A DNA stretch of 7,854 nucleotides from Gammaproteobacteria bacterium (GTDB lineage Bacteria; Pseudomonadota; Gammaproteobacteria; Pseudomonadales; Porticoccaceae): the NCBI GenBank assembly GCA_003646355.1, contig QNFO01000043.1, positions 1 through 7,854 on the forward strand, in the 5' to 3' direction. The first letter of the stretch is position 1. Every line of letters starts with the position of its first letter. Below, piece by piece: positions 1 to 5,741 of this stretch. The notes below the pieces were generated by a model. The model ran no database searches. It had not been told where the DNA came from and saw only the letters and a program-made list of their open reading frames with translations. The translations under genes were made by a program, and so were the position numbers.

Positions 1-957
1 AACCGTTAGACCCCATCCAAAGCGCGACTTCAGCCGCTCTTCAAGGCCGTCTATTTCCTTGGGGTATCGATCACAGGTGAGAATCATCTGCTGACCGCCT
101 TCCAAAAGTGCATTAAAGGTATGAAAAAACTCTTCCTGGGAGCGTTCCTTTCCGGCAAAAAATTGAATGTCATCGATTAACAAAGCATCAACAGAGCGAT
201 AGAAACGCTTGAAATCATTAATAGCGTTGAGCTGGAGAGCCTTCACCATATCAGCAACAAAGCGCTCGGAGTGTAGGTAGACAATCTTGGCATCGGGCTT
301 TCTAGCTTTTAGTGCATTGCCCACCGCATGCATAAGGTGGGTTTTACCCAGGCCAACGCCACCGTAAATAAATAGTGGGTTATAAGATCCACCCGGGTTT
401 TCTGCTATTTGCCGAGCCGCTGCCAGAGCAAGTTGGTTTGATTTGCCTTCAATGAAATTATCGAAGCGAAAACCATTATTAAGACTGTCGGGGTGGCCAA
501 TAACTTTGCTGATCCGCTCTTTTGGGGCTGATGGCGGTCGAAAGCTATGGCCTTGTTGCCTGGGCGCTAATATTGAGCCTGCTTGATGGTGTGTCACTTG
601 CTTCGTTGGCGAGGCTGCCAAAGGCTGTGTTGAAGGAGGAAGAGCCTGAGAGCCAAGAGCCGTTGTGACAGCCTGGCTTATTGCCGGGGCTTGTTGTACA
701 AAACTAGGGGGGCTTGAATTAACCCCGACTTCGACAGGCATTTTCTCACTACCCGCTTCAGAGGCAAGCTCATTAATTCGGTCTAGAAACTTGTCGACCA
801 CCCAATCTTTGACAAAGCGGTTGGGTGCTATCAGGCGCACTGTTTGATCAGCTGAAAGGCTGTCAATTTGCAGAGGCTTAATCCAGGTGTTGAATTGCTG
901 TGCAGGTAACTCTGCTTGCAGATGCCCCAAACAATGCTGCCAAATTACCTCAGCCAA
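1..957 (-). CDS. dnaA: Chromosomal replication initiator DnaA (N-terminal 319 residues, 3' end outside window)
   Basis: DnaA is the AAA+ ATPase that binds DnaA boxes at oriC, melts the origin and loads DnaB helicase. Translation is open from 957 to base 1 with no stop. Domain I (about 1-80) has Trp6 and the [16 protein letters not shown] block. A Pro/Ala/Gln/Ser-rich linker (about 80-145) is domain II. Domain III starts near [16 protein letters not shown] (163-180), with Walker [10 protein letters not shown] (199-207), Walker [10 protein letters not shown] (259-267) and the ERLKSRF arginine-finger segment (307-313). The rest of domain III and the DNA-binding domain IV, roughly 170-200 residues, lie beyond the edge. 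The start is TTG: it puts Trp at position 6 as in E. coli, GGAGA lies six bases upstream, and an in-frame stop at 988-990 leaves no ATG or GTG between. It is co-oriented with mnmE upstream, which is unusual. No frameshift is seen. Confidence 0.97.
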   Translation of the reverse strand, partial: MAEVIWQHCLGHLQAELPAQQFNTWIKPLQIDSLSADQTVRLIAPNRFVKDWVVDKFLDRINELASEAGSEKMPVEVGVNSSPPSFVQQAPAISQAVTTALGSQALPPSTQPLAASPTKQVTHHQAGSILAPRQQGHSFRPPSAPKERISKVIGHPDSLNNGFRFDNFIEGKSNQLALAAARQIAENPGGSYNPLFIYGGVGLGKTHLMHAVGNALKARKPDAKIVYLHSERFVADMVKALQLNAINDFKRFYRSVDALLIDDIQFFAGKERSQEEFFHTFNALLEGGQQMILTCDRYPKEIDGLEERLKSRFGWGLTV

Positions 958-1062
958 GCCATTTCTCCACGGGTTATGATGAGCAAGTTACTACCGTCTA
1001 ATTGCACTAAAAATGTTTTTATTCTTTTGAAACGCCAGCTAGTCTAAGAGTTATTGGGGAAG

Positions 1063-1071
1063 TTATCCACA
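1063..1071 (+). promoter_or_regulatory. DnaA box, perfect consensus (TTATCCACA)
   Basis: Exact match to the high-affinity TTATNCACA box, read on the plus strand. It lies about 105 bases upstream of the dnaA start, between the proposed -10 element and the start codon, where bound DnaA could repress its own gene. It faces the box at 1198-1206. Confidence 0.85.
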
Positions 1072-1101
1072 TATTTCTGTGAATTTTTTGTGACTGGCAA
1101 T

Positions 1102-1130
1102 ATTATATTAATCGTTATAAATCAGTTAGT
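1102..1130 (-). promoter_or_regulatory. Possible dnaA promoter (TATAAT -10, weak -35)
   Basis: The minus strand reads a perfect TATAAT at 1107-1102. The best -35 is CTAACT (1129-1124, 16-base spacer), which matches TTGACA at only three positions. Transcription would begin near 1095, giving a leader of about 140 bases that contains the 1063-1071 DnaA box. The region is very AT-rich, so chance -10 matches are likely. A weak -35 would fit a regulated promoter, but that is inference. Confidence 0.35.
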
Positions 1131-1138
1131 TATAAATC
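1114..1138. repeat. Direct repeat GTTATAAATC x2, 15-base period
   Basis: GTTATAAATC occurs at 1114-1123 and 1129-1138, separated by five bases, inside the AT-rich core between two perfect DnaA boxes. Short AT-rich direct repeats next to DnaA boxes are typical of DNA-unwinding elements, but the repeat also overlaps the proposed dnaA promoter. Function is not shown by sequence alone. Confidence 0.7.
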
Positions 1139-1162
1139 TAGTTCGGTAAATAAAAACAAGTC

Positions 1163-1171
1163 TTATCGACA
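1163..1171 (+). promoter_or_regulatory. Weak DnaA box (TTATCGACA, one mismatch)
   Basis: It differs from TTATCCACA by one base, a G in place of the second C of the CC pair. It lies between the two perfect boxes of this spacer and could be a low-affinity site, but a single 8-of-9 match in AT-rich DNA can occur by chance. Confidence 0.35.
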
Positions 1172-1197
1172 GCTGTAAGGCAAATAAACGCACTACC

Positions 1198-1206
1198 TGT
1201 GGATAA
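1198..1206 (-). promoter_or_regulatory. DnaA box, perfect consensus (TTATCCACA on minus strand)
   Basis: Exact box (TGTGGATAA on the plus strand), 113 bases from the mnmE stop codon. The extended word ACCTGTGGATAAG (1195-1207) is identical to that around the 5441-5449 box in the other spacer. Confidence 0.85.
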
Positions 1207-1318
1207 GCTGTGAGTATTTTCTTAGTAACTCATTAACTTCTGTCTTTGTGCTGAGAATGGTTATCTTCTTTATTTCTGGCCTAATATTGAGGCCTCATTC
1301 AGTGAGAACCACTCAGGC

Positions 1319-2686
1319 TTATTTGCCAATACAAAAGCTGGAAAATATCTCGCCGAGTAAGTCATCACTCGTGTAGTCACCCGTAATTGTGCCCAAGACC
1401 TGCTGAGCCTGCTTTAAATCTTCAGCAATTAGCTCGCCCGCCCCTGCGGTCAATAATTGTTGCAGAGCCTGCTCGATGCTTTCCTGTGTTTGGTTTAATG
1501 CGCTTATATGGCGTCGTCGGGCAGAAAAAAGACCTTCTCCTGCACTCACATAACCAGCACATAATTTGAGGTGCTGCTTAAGTTCTGCCAGACCCGAACC
1601 CGTCCTGGCAGAGATTTCAATAACAGGGTGTTTATTTGGCTGAGCCTTGAAGCCAGAATAAGCAGGCGAGTCTGTTTTATTCAGCACAAACGTTAAATTA
1701 TCTGCCTGGCTAAAGTCGGCTTCTGCTTGAGGGAAGATACTATCGGCCGACAGATCAAAATCCTCTGATGCATCGACTAAAAATAAAATTTGATCAGCGC
1801 GTTTAATCTCATCCTGTGCACGCTCTATACCCTTACGTTCAACGGCATCTTCTGTCGTGCGTAGTCCCGCAGTATCAATAATATGTAAAGGCATGCCATC
1901 GATAGTGATTTGCTCACGCAGTACATCTCGAGTAGTACCTGGCACATCAGTCACTATGGCGGAGTCGAGCCCAGAAAGAGCATTGAGCAAACTGGATTTA
2001 CCGGCGTTGGGTTTACCGGCAATAACAACGGAGATACCCTCTCTCAATAGGGCGCCCTGGGTGACATTCGCCAGGAGTTCTTCCAATTGATCCTTGAGGC
2101 CTCGCAAACCCGATTCAACTTTGCCATCGGAGAGGAAATCAATCTCCTCCTCAGGAAAATCAATGGCCGCTTCAACGTAAACACGAAGTTGGATAAGGTG
2201 CTCAAGGAGTTGCTCTACCCGACGTGAAAACTGCCCCTGCAATGTTTTCATCGCACCGCGAGCAGCCTGTTCACTGCCGGCATCAATTAAATCAGCGACA
2301 GCTTCAACCTGGGTCAGATCCATTTTTCCATTAAGGAAAGCCCGCTCGGAAAACTCACCGGGACGCGCCTGGCGGGCACCGAGTTCAATGGCGCGACGCA
2401 GCAAACAGTCCATAACAACCGGGCCACCGTGGCCCTGAAGTTCGAGTACATGTTCGCCAGTAAAAGAATCGGGGGCGGGAAAGTAGAGAACGATTCCCTG
2501 ATCGATTAGCTCACCATCGGATGCCAGGAAGGGCTGATAATGGGCATAACGGGGTGTCGGTGTAAAACCCAGTAGCCCCTTGAAAAAGAGCTCTAGATTA
2601 CCGCCTGACAAGCGAACAATGCCGACCCCACCGCGACCGGGTGGGGTGATAAGTGCGGCAATAACATCGCTACTATTAACAAGCAT
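1319..2686 (-). CDS. mnmE: tRNA uridine-5-carboxymethylaminomethyl modification GTPase MnmE
   Basis: MnmE (TrmE) works with MnmG to add a carboxymethylaminomethyl group at C5 of wobble uridine-34 in certain tRNAs, using tetrahydrofolate and GTP hydrolysis. The 455-residue protein is of normal length and complete. The N-terminal folate-binding domain opens with the hallmark TPPGRGGVGIVRLSG (15-28). A helical region surrounds a central GTPase domain with G1 GKPNAGKSS (224-232), G2 TTRD (251-254), G3 DTAG (271-274) and G4 NKTD (336-339). The C-terminus is FCIGK with the catalytic Cys452. ATG at 2686 is the only good start because the family motif begins a few codons later. Its Shine-Dalgarno match is poor, which suggests coupling to yidC 38 bases upstream. 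The partner gene mnmG, next to mnmE in pseudomonads, is not here; dnaA follows instead. Confidence 0.98.
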   Translation of the reverse strand: MLVNSSDVIAALITPPGRGGVGIVRLSGGNLELFFKGLLGFTPTPRYAHYQPFLASDGELIDQGIVLYFPAPDSFTGEHVLELQGHGGPVVMDCLLRRAIELGARQARPGEFSERAFLNGKMDLTQVEAVADLIDAGSEQAARGAMKTLQGQFSRRVEQLLEHLIQLRVYVEAAIDFPEEEIDFLSDGKVESGLRGLKDQLEELLANVTQGALLREGISVVIAGKPNAGKSSLLNALSGLDSAIVTDVPGTTRDVLREQITIDGMPLHIIDTAGLRTTEDAVERKGIERAQDEIKRADQILFLVDASEDFDLSADSIFPQAEADFSQADNLTFVLNKTDSPAYSGFKAQPNKHPVIEISARTGSGLAELKQHLKLCAGYVSAGEGLFSARRRHISALNQTQESIEQALQQLLTAGAGELIAEDLKQAQQVLGTITGDYTSDDLLGEIFSSFCIGK

Positions 2687-2724
2687 TGGGCAAAGGGCTC
2701 AGCCGCCTGGTGATGCAGTAAGCG

Positions 2725-4404
2725 TTACTCGCGTATAATTTTTCGCGTGATCGTCCACTGTTGAGCAATCGACAACATGCTGTTGACCGTCCAGTAAAGT
2801 ACCAAGCCGGACGGGAAAAACATAAAGAAGAAGCTAAAAGCAACAGGCATTAAGCGCATAACCTTGGCTTGCATGGGATCGGGCGGCGCAGGTTGTAAGG
2901 TTTGTAGCACAAACATACTGATGCCATTAAGCACCGGCAGTACATAGTAGGGATCCTTTTGGGATAGATCCGTCAACCAGAAGATAAAGGGCGTGTGCCG
3001 CAATTCAACGCTCTCATTAAGCACCCAGTACAGGGCGATAAACACCGGCATTTGAATCAACATGGGCAAACAACCACCCATGGGATTGACCTTTTCTTTC
3101 TTATAAAAGGCCATCATCTCCTGGGACATTTTTTGCCGATCATCGCCATAAAGTTCTTTTAAGCGCGCCATTTCGGGTTGTAACTTGCGCATCCTGGCCA
3201 TGGATTTATAGCTAGCGGCTGAAAGTGGGAAGAACAGCAGTTTGACCACAAAGGTAAGGAATATGATCGACCAACCCCAGTTGCCCAACAGGCCATGGAA
3301 CATCGTCAAACCATAAAACAAAGGCTTAGCCACCCACCACAACCAGCCATAATCGATGGTTAAATCAAGGTAGGGGGAGATTTCTTCCATGCGATACTGG
3401 TCTTTCGGTCCGACGTAAAACGCAGCACGTAATTCGCCACTATCACCCGGTGCAACATCAACCGCTGCACTGGTGAAGCCCATCGTATAGAGGTCTTTAC
3501 TGCCCAATTTACGCAGTTGGTAGCTATTATTGACGTTCTGATCAGGTACCCAGGCACTGACAAAGTAGTGCTGAACCATGGCCACCCAGCCACCTAACTT
3601 CTCGGCCTTGAAAGCACCTTCATCCATATCCGAGAAATCAAACTTCTTGTATTTATCTTCATCCGTGCTCAGCGCAGCACCCAAATAGGCATTCGGCCCC
3701 ATGGTGCGACCTGCATTGGGGTTCTGAGAATCGCGCTGAATTTGACCAAATAAATGCGCCTGCCACGTCTCGCTGCTGTGATTTTCGACAAGATAAACAA
3801 CGTCGATAAGATAATTATCGCGTTTAAAAATAAAGCGTTTGGTGAGTGTTGCGCCTTCTTGCTCAAGTTGCAGATCGACAACAATTTGCTCATCACCCTC
3901 TAACAACTCATAGCTGGCGCTAGACACTGAAAAGCGCGGACGACCCGCCGCTGTATCAGTACCGTTACGACCAATCAAACCACTTTGCGCAATATATGTT
4001 TGGCTTTGAGTGCGGTTGAGCATGACAAAAGGATCTGCACCCGGCTCCTGAGAGATTAGATGCTGAGGCAGAGCAACACGGACAATATCTCCCCCGAGAG
4101 TATCAATTGTCACTTCTAGCACATCAGTGGCGACAGTGATTAAGCGCGTATTTTCCACATACTGACTATCTTCAACCCTGACGTCATCTGCTCGCTGGAC
4201 AAGCTCTGGGATTGCCGAGATACCACTTTTTTCGATGTCAGGCGCCTGTGTCTGAACATCGGGTAAGGGTGGGATCAGTACGGATTCACTGCTAGATTCA
4301 GCGATAACGGGAGCATGAGCATCCTGAAAATCATTCCAGCGGATAAATAATAGTCCGAACACGACGACTATCGCTGCGATTAAAGCACTGCGTTGCCAAT
4401 CCAT
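2725..4404 (-). CDS. yidC: Membrane protein insertase YidC (Oxa1 family)
   Basis: YidC inserts and folds inner-membrane proteins, alone or with SecYEG. The preferred start, ATG at 4404, gives 559 residues beginning MDWQRSALIAAI, like gammaproteobacterial relatives, and lies two bases after the yidD stop. An in-frame TTG at 4449 would add 15 residues inside yidD and is less likely. Visible parts are an N-terminal membrane helix (about 6-21), a Pro/Ser/Glu-rich linker, a large periplasmic beta domain (about 75-340), and the conserved insertase core of five-helix YidC with helices near 372-395, 446-463, 486-503 and 515-545. Between the first two core helices lies the cytoplasmic hairpin with the GDDRQKMSQEMMAFYKKEKV segment. 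Lys388 occupies the place of the hydrophilic-groove Arg366 of E. coli, keeping the positive charge. GGAG lies 11 bases upstream of the ATG. The gene is intact. Confidence 0.97.
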   Translation of the reverse strand: MDWQRSALIAAIVVVFGLLFIRWNDFQDAHAPVIAESSSESVLIPPLPDVQTQAPDIEKSGISAIPELVQRADDVRVEDSQYVENTRLITVATDVLEVTIDTLGGDIVRVALPQHLISQEPGADPFVMLNRTQSQTYIAQSGLIGRNGTDTAAGRPRFSVSSASYELLEGDEQIVVDLQLEQEGATLTKRFIFKRDNYLIDVVYLVENHSSETWQAHLFGQIQRDSQNPNAGRTMGPNAYLGAALSTDEDKYKKFDFSDMDEGAFKAEKLGGWVAMVQHYFVSAWVPDQNVNNSYQLRKLGSKDLYTMGFTSAAVDVAPGDSGELRAAFYVGPKDQYRMEEISPYLDLTIDYGWLWWVAKPLFYGLTMFHGLLGNWGWSIIFLTFVVKLLFFPLSAASYKSMARMRKLQPEMARLKELYGDDRQKMSQEMMAFYKKEKVNPMGGCLPMLIQMPVFIALYWVLNESVELRHTPFIFWLTDLSQKDPYYVLPVLNGISMFVLQTLQPAPPDPMQAKVMRLMPVAFSFFFMFFPSGLVLYWTVNSMLSIAQQWTITRKIIRE

Positions 4405-4406
4405 TA

Positions 4407-4664
4407 CTAATTGGGCTCCGGATTTTGTGGGTGAGATTTGTGTAAACAATTGTCTGGCACGGGATCAATCCCACCTGAGTGGAAAGGGTGGCACTTACAA
4501 ATTCGTTTGACGAAAAGAAAGCTTCCGCACAGGCAGCCATGTTGTTTCAAGGCCTGTATCGCATATTCAGAGCAAGTGGGATAAAAACGACAATTACTGC
4601 CAAGCAAAGGGCTTAACAAATATTGATAAAGCTTGATAAGAAAGACCATCGATTTTGCAATCAT
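4407..4664 (-). CDS. yidD: Membrane protein insertion efficiency factor YidD
   Basis: YidD is a small membrane-associated protein that helps YidC-dependent insertion; its exact mechanism is unsettled. The 85-residue product matches the family throughout: an amphipathic N-terminal segment with [10 protein letters not shown] (13-22), the signature [12 protein letters not shown] (24-35), a conserved KRI (53-55), and CHP (58-60) followed by GGIDPVP (64-70). Length is typical. The start ATG overlaps the rnpA stop as ATGA (4664-4661), a classic sign of translational coupling, and GGA lies seven bases before it. The stop is TAG, with yidC starting two bases later, so rnpA, yidD and yidC are almost certainly on one message. 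Confidence 0.96.
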   Translation of the reverse strand: MIAKSMVFLIKLYQYLLSPLLGSNCRFYPTCSEYAIQALKQHGCLCGSFLFVKRICKCHPFHSGGIDPVPDNCLHKSHPQNPEPN

Positions 4665-5032
4665 GTCTTTTCCGCCTTGCTGATTTGGCGAGATAATTTT
4701 CGCCAGGAGTCTAGCAACAACTTTTGTTGCGCTGATGGCTCGAGCCTATCCAGCCCCCTTCGCGCCAAAAATACAATATCGAGGGTTTCAAGCGTTTGCT
4801 GGTTGAGGCGAAAGCTATTGCGTACTACCCGCTTTATGCGGTTACGCTTAACTGCTAAACGGACATTTTTCTTTGCCACTATAAGGCCCAGTCGAGCCTC
4901 ATTTAAGCCATTTGGCCGAGCTAGCATAAGCAGGTTTCGATGTGACACCCGATACGGTGAATCATCGAATACAGCCTTGTAAGCACCCTTAGTTAGTAGG
5001 CGCTTACTCCTGCCAAAGCCCATGTCGGGCAT
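4661..5032 (-). CDS. rnpA: Ribonuclease P protein component
   Basis: RnpA is the protein subunit of RNase P. It binds the catalytic RNA (rnpB, not in this window) and the 5' leader of precursor tRNAs, aiding 5'-end maturation. The 123-residue product has the usual basic composition and size. Recognisable parts are the N-terminal [15 protein letters not shown] (8-22), the [20 protein letters not shown] stretch (49-68) with the RNR motif at 63-65, and the following VVRNSFR (69-75). The start at ATG 5032 has AGGGGA about six bases upstream. ATG at 5023 would also be in frame but fits the ribosome-binding site less well. It lies 24 bases downstream of rpmH and overlaps yidD by four bases. Confidence 0.97.
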   Translation of the reverse strand: MPDMGFGRSKRLLTKGAYKAVFDDSPYRVSHRNLLMLARPNGLNEARLGLIVAKKNVRLAVKRNRIKRVVRNSFRLNQQTLETLDIVFLARRGLDRLEPSAQQKLLLDSWRKLSRQISKAEKT

Positions 5033-5056
5033 GGCAGTCCCCTAACTACCTTAGTA

Positions 5057-5191
5057 TCAGGCAGCCAGACGCTTGCGACCGCGCGCACGACGACGGTTGA
5101 TCAAGTTGCGGCCATTTTTAGTTGCCATACGCGAACGAAAACCGTGGGTTCTTTTACGCTTGAGGACACTGGGTTGAAATGTTCTTTTCAT
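5057..5191 (-). CDS. rpmH: 50S ribosomal protein L34
   Basis: L34 is a very small, very basic protein of the large ribosomal subunit. This ORF encodes 44 residues, the usual bacterial length, starting [20 protein letters not shown] and ending [12 protein letters not shown] before TGA. It matches the family end to end, including [12 protein letters not shown] and the NGR-x-[LV]-[IL]-xxRRxRGR segment. ATG at 5191 is the only sensible start; CGGA lies nine bases upstream. It is the first gene of the rpmH-rnpA-yidD-yidC-mnmE run, with a sigma70-like promoter about 80 bases upstream and a stem-loop in the leader. In pseudomonads its upstream neighbour is oriC and then dnaA in the opposite direction; here it is the 550-base spacer and an AsmA-family gene. 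Confidence 0.98.
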   Translation of the reverse strand: MKRTFQPSVLKRKRTHGFRSRMATKNGRNLINRRRARGRKRLAA

Positions 5192-5213
5192 AGCTATTAA
5201 TCCGTTTCCCCGG

Positions 5214-5236
5214 GTTGTTAGCAACAAACTAACAAC
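5214..5236 (-). other. Stem-loop in rpmH leader (8-bp stem, 7-base loop)
   Basis: GTTGTTAG (5214-5221) pairs perfectly with CTAACAAC (5229-5236) across a seven-base loop. In the rpmH transcript it lies between the proposed promoter and the ribosome-binding site. There is no U-tract after it, so it is not a standard terminator. It could stabilise the message, affect translation or bind a protein; none of these is shown. Confidence 0.55.
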
Positions 5237-5272
5237 TGTATTGCCGGTTCTGAATGTGTTTAAGGGTCGGCG

Positions 5273-5301
5273 ATTCTATAGAAAAACCCTTTCTGTAGCA
5301 A
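5273..5301 (-). promoter_or_regulatory. Probable sigma70-type promoter of the rpmH operon
   Basis: The minus strand reads -35 TTGCTA (5301-5296, four of six matches) and -10 TAGAAT (5278-5273, five of six) with an ideal 17-base spacer. Transcription would start near 5266, leaving a leader of about 75 bases before rpmH. It would drive rpmH and, by spacing, probably the genes down to mnmE. Confidence 0.6.
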
Positions 5302-5413
5302 CGGTTTAAATAGAATTTACACAAGGCAACGGACATCCTCGCCAATCACCCGATCAACACAATAAACCTGCGTACAAGAAGTGAGTATCCAGGGGGCAAC
5401 CTGGGGACTATAT

Positions 5414-5422
5414 TGTGGATAA
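5414..5422 (-). promoter_or_regulatory. DnaA box, perfect consensus (TTATCCACA on minus strand)
   Basis: Exact high-affinity box, TGTGGATAA on the plus strand. It is the first of two identical boxes in the same orientation, 27 bases start to start, in the candidate oriC. Confidence 0.88.
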
Positions 5423-5440
5423 GCGGCTACTACAGAAACC

Positions 5441-5449
5441 TGTGGATAA
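5441..5449 (-). promoter_or_regulatory. DnaA box, perfect consensus (TTATCCACA on minus strand)
   Basis: Second exact box in the candidate oriC, in the same orientation as 5414-5422. Its flanks extend to ACCTGTGGATAAG (5438-5450), a 13-base word also present at 1195-1207 upstream of dnaA. Confidence 0.88.
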
Positions 5450-5557
5450 GGAGCTATTTTAATAACAGCTTATCAAAGCTCAACCACCACCCTAAGCACT
5501 GCTTATACCACAGCTATTACAGGCTCTAAAGCCAGTGGTAGCCAATGTTTCAAGCAC

Positions 5558-5566
5558 TTAACCACA
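5558..5566 (+). promoter_or_regulatory. Weak DnaA box (TTAACCACA, one mismatch)
   Basis: One mismatch from TTATCCACA (A in place of T at position 4), in the opposite orientation to the two perfect boxes. Its position 14 bases before the AT-rich tract is where a box guiding DnaA onto the unwinding region would be expected, which raises the otherwise low prior for a one-mismatch site. Confidence 0.45.
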
Positions 5567-5580
5567 GAAAACACGTGCCC

Positions 5581-5660
5581 TAATAATAATAACAATATCT
5601 AAACTACCTATAAGAATATAAATAATAAGATAGTTAATTAAAGGTAGTGTTTTTCATAAA
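5581..5660. other. AT-rich tract, candidate DNA-unwinding element
   Basis: About 80 bases of very high AT content. It opens with TAA repeated four times (5581-5592). A 32-base core (5610-5641) has only three G and no C and is bracketed by the inverted repeat ACTACCT (5603-5609) / AGGTAGT (5642-5648). It lies just beyond the DnaA-box cluster. Its complement carries TTATT-type motifs like those bound by DnaA on single strands in E. coli; that parallel is inference. Confidence 0.55.
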
Positions 5661-5707
5661 TTGTTCGGTTTGTTTACCCAGTGTGGAGCATCAATAGCGA
5701 CTTCTCA

Positions 5708-5716
5708 TGATACGAT
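5708..5716 (+). promoter_or_regulatory. Possible extended -10 promoter for the AsmA-family gene
   Basis: TGATACGAT fits the extended -10 pattern TGnTAnnnT (-10 TACGAT at 5711-5716). No good -35 lies at 16-18 bases. Transcription would begin near 5723, leaving a leader of about 20 bases before the proposed TTG start. Confidence 0.35.
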
Positions 5717-5741
5717 TTGCGCTAAACACCCAGAGCCTCCT

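Larger units (their letters stand above)
958..1318. promoter_or_regulatory. mnmE-dnaA spacer: dnaA control region and possible secondary origin module
   Basis: These 361 non-coding bases contain two perfect DnaA boxes facing each other (1063-1071 and 1198-1206), one weak box between them, and an AT-rich core (about 1081-1160) with a 10-base direct repeat. No coding region of any size was found on either strand. The simplest reading is an autoregulated dnaA promoter region, since DnaA boxes upstream of dnaA are known to mediate feedback. Boxes flanking AT-rich direct repeats are also what an origin looks like. No GATC was seen, so there is no sign of E. coli-style Dam/SeqA control. No convincing U-tract terminator follows mnmE, so readthrough from mnmE into dnaA is possible. 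Confidence 0.7.
5192..5741. other. Candidate oriC: 550-base spacer between divergent rpmH and AsmA-family gene
   Basis: No coding region was found here on either strand. From left to right it holds the rpmH leader stem-loop and promoter (5214-5301), a stretch without recognised features (about 5302-5413), two perfect same-direction DnaA boxes 27 bases apart (5414-5449), weaker elements and a small inverted repeat TAAGC-ACT-GCTTA (5493-5505), a weak box (5558-5566), a strongly AT-rich tract (5581-5660), and a probable promoter for the rightward gene. Box cluster plus adjacent AT-rich tract, next to rpmH and between genes all diverging from it, is the expected oriC layout. Only one GATC was seen (near 5352), unlike the GATC-rich E. 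coli oriC. That this is the active origin is inference. Confidence 0.65.

Noticed and set aside
1277..1297. GC-containing inverted repeats after mnmE (GGCCT...AGGCC and the palindrome TGAGGCCTCA) as a terminator
   Set aside because: The stem is only about five base pairs and no U-tract follows on the minus strand, so it is not a convincing Rho-independent terminator.
1387..2090. Plus-strand open frames of 60 and 77 codons
   Set aside because: They lie antisense inside mnmE, resemble no known family and are shadows of its codon pattern.
3360..3896. Minus-strand open frames of 75-77 codons in a second frame
   Set aside because: They overlap yidC, whose full-length family match explains the region.
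4405..4449. Upstream TTG at 4449 as the yidC start, adding 15 residues
   Set aside because: It lies inside yidD, and the ATG at 4404 gives the N-terminus expected for the family.
4623..4982. Plus-strand open frame of 119 codons
   Set aside because: It is antisense to rnpA, which is clearly real; the translation shows no family features.
5469..5512. Further DnaA-box-like words (TTATCAAAG and TTATACCACA)
   Set aside because: The first has three mismatches and the second needs an extra base, so neither is a supportable box.
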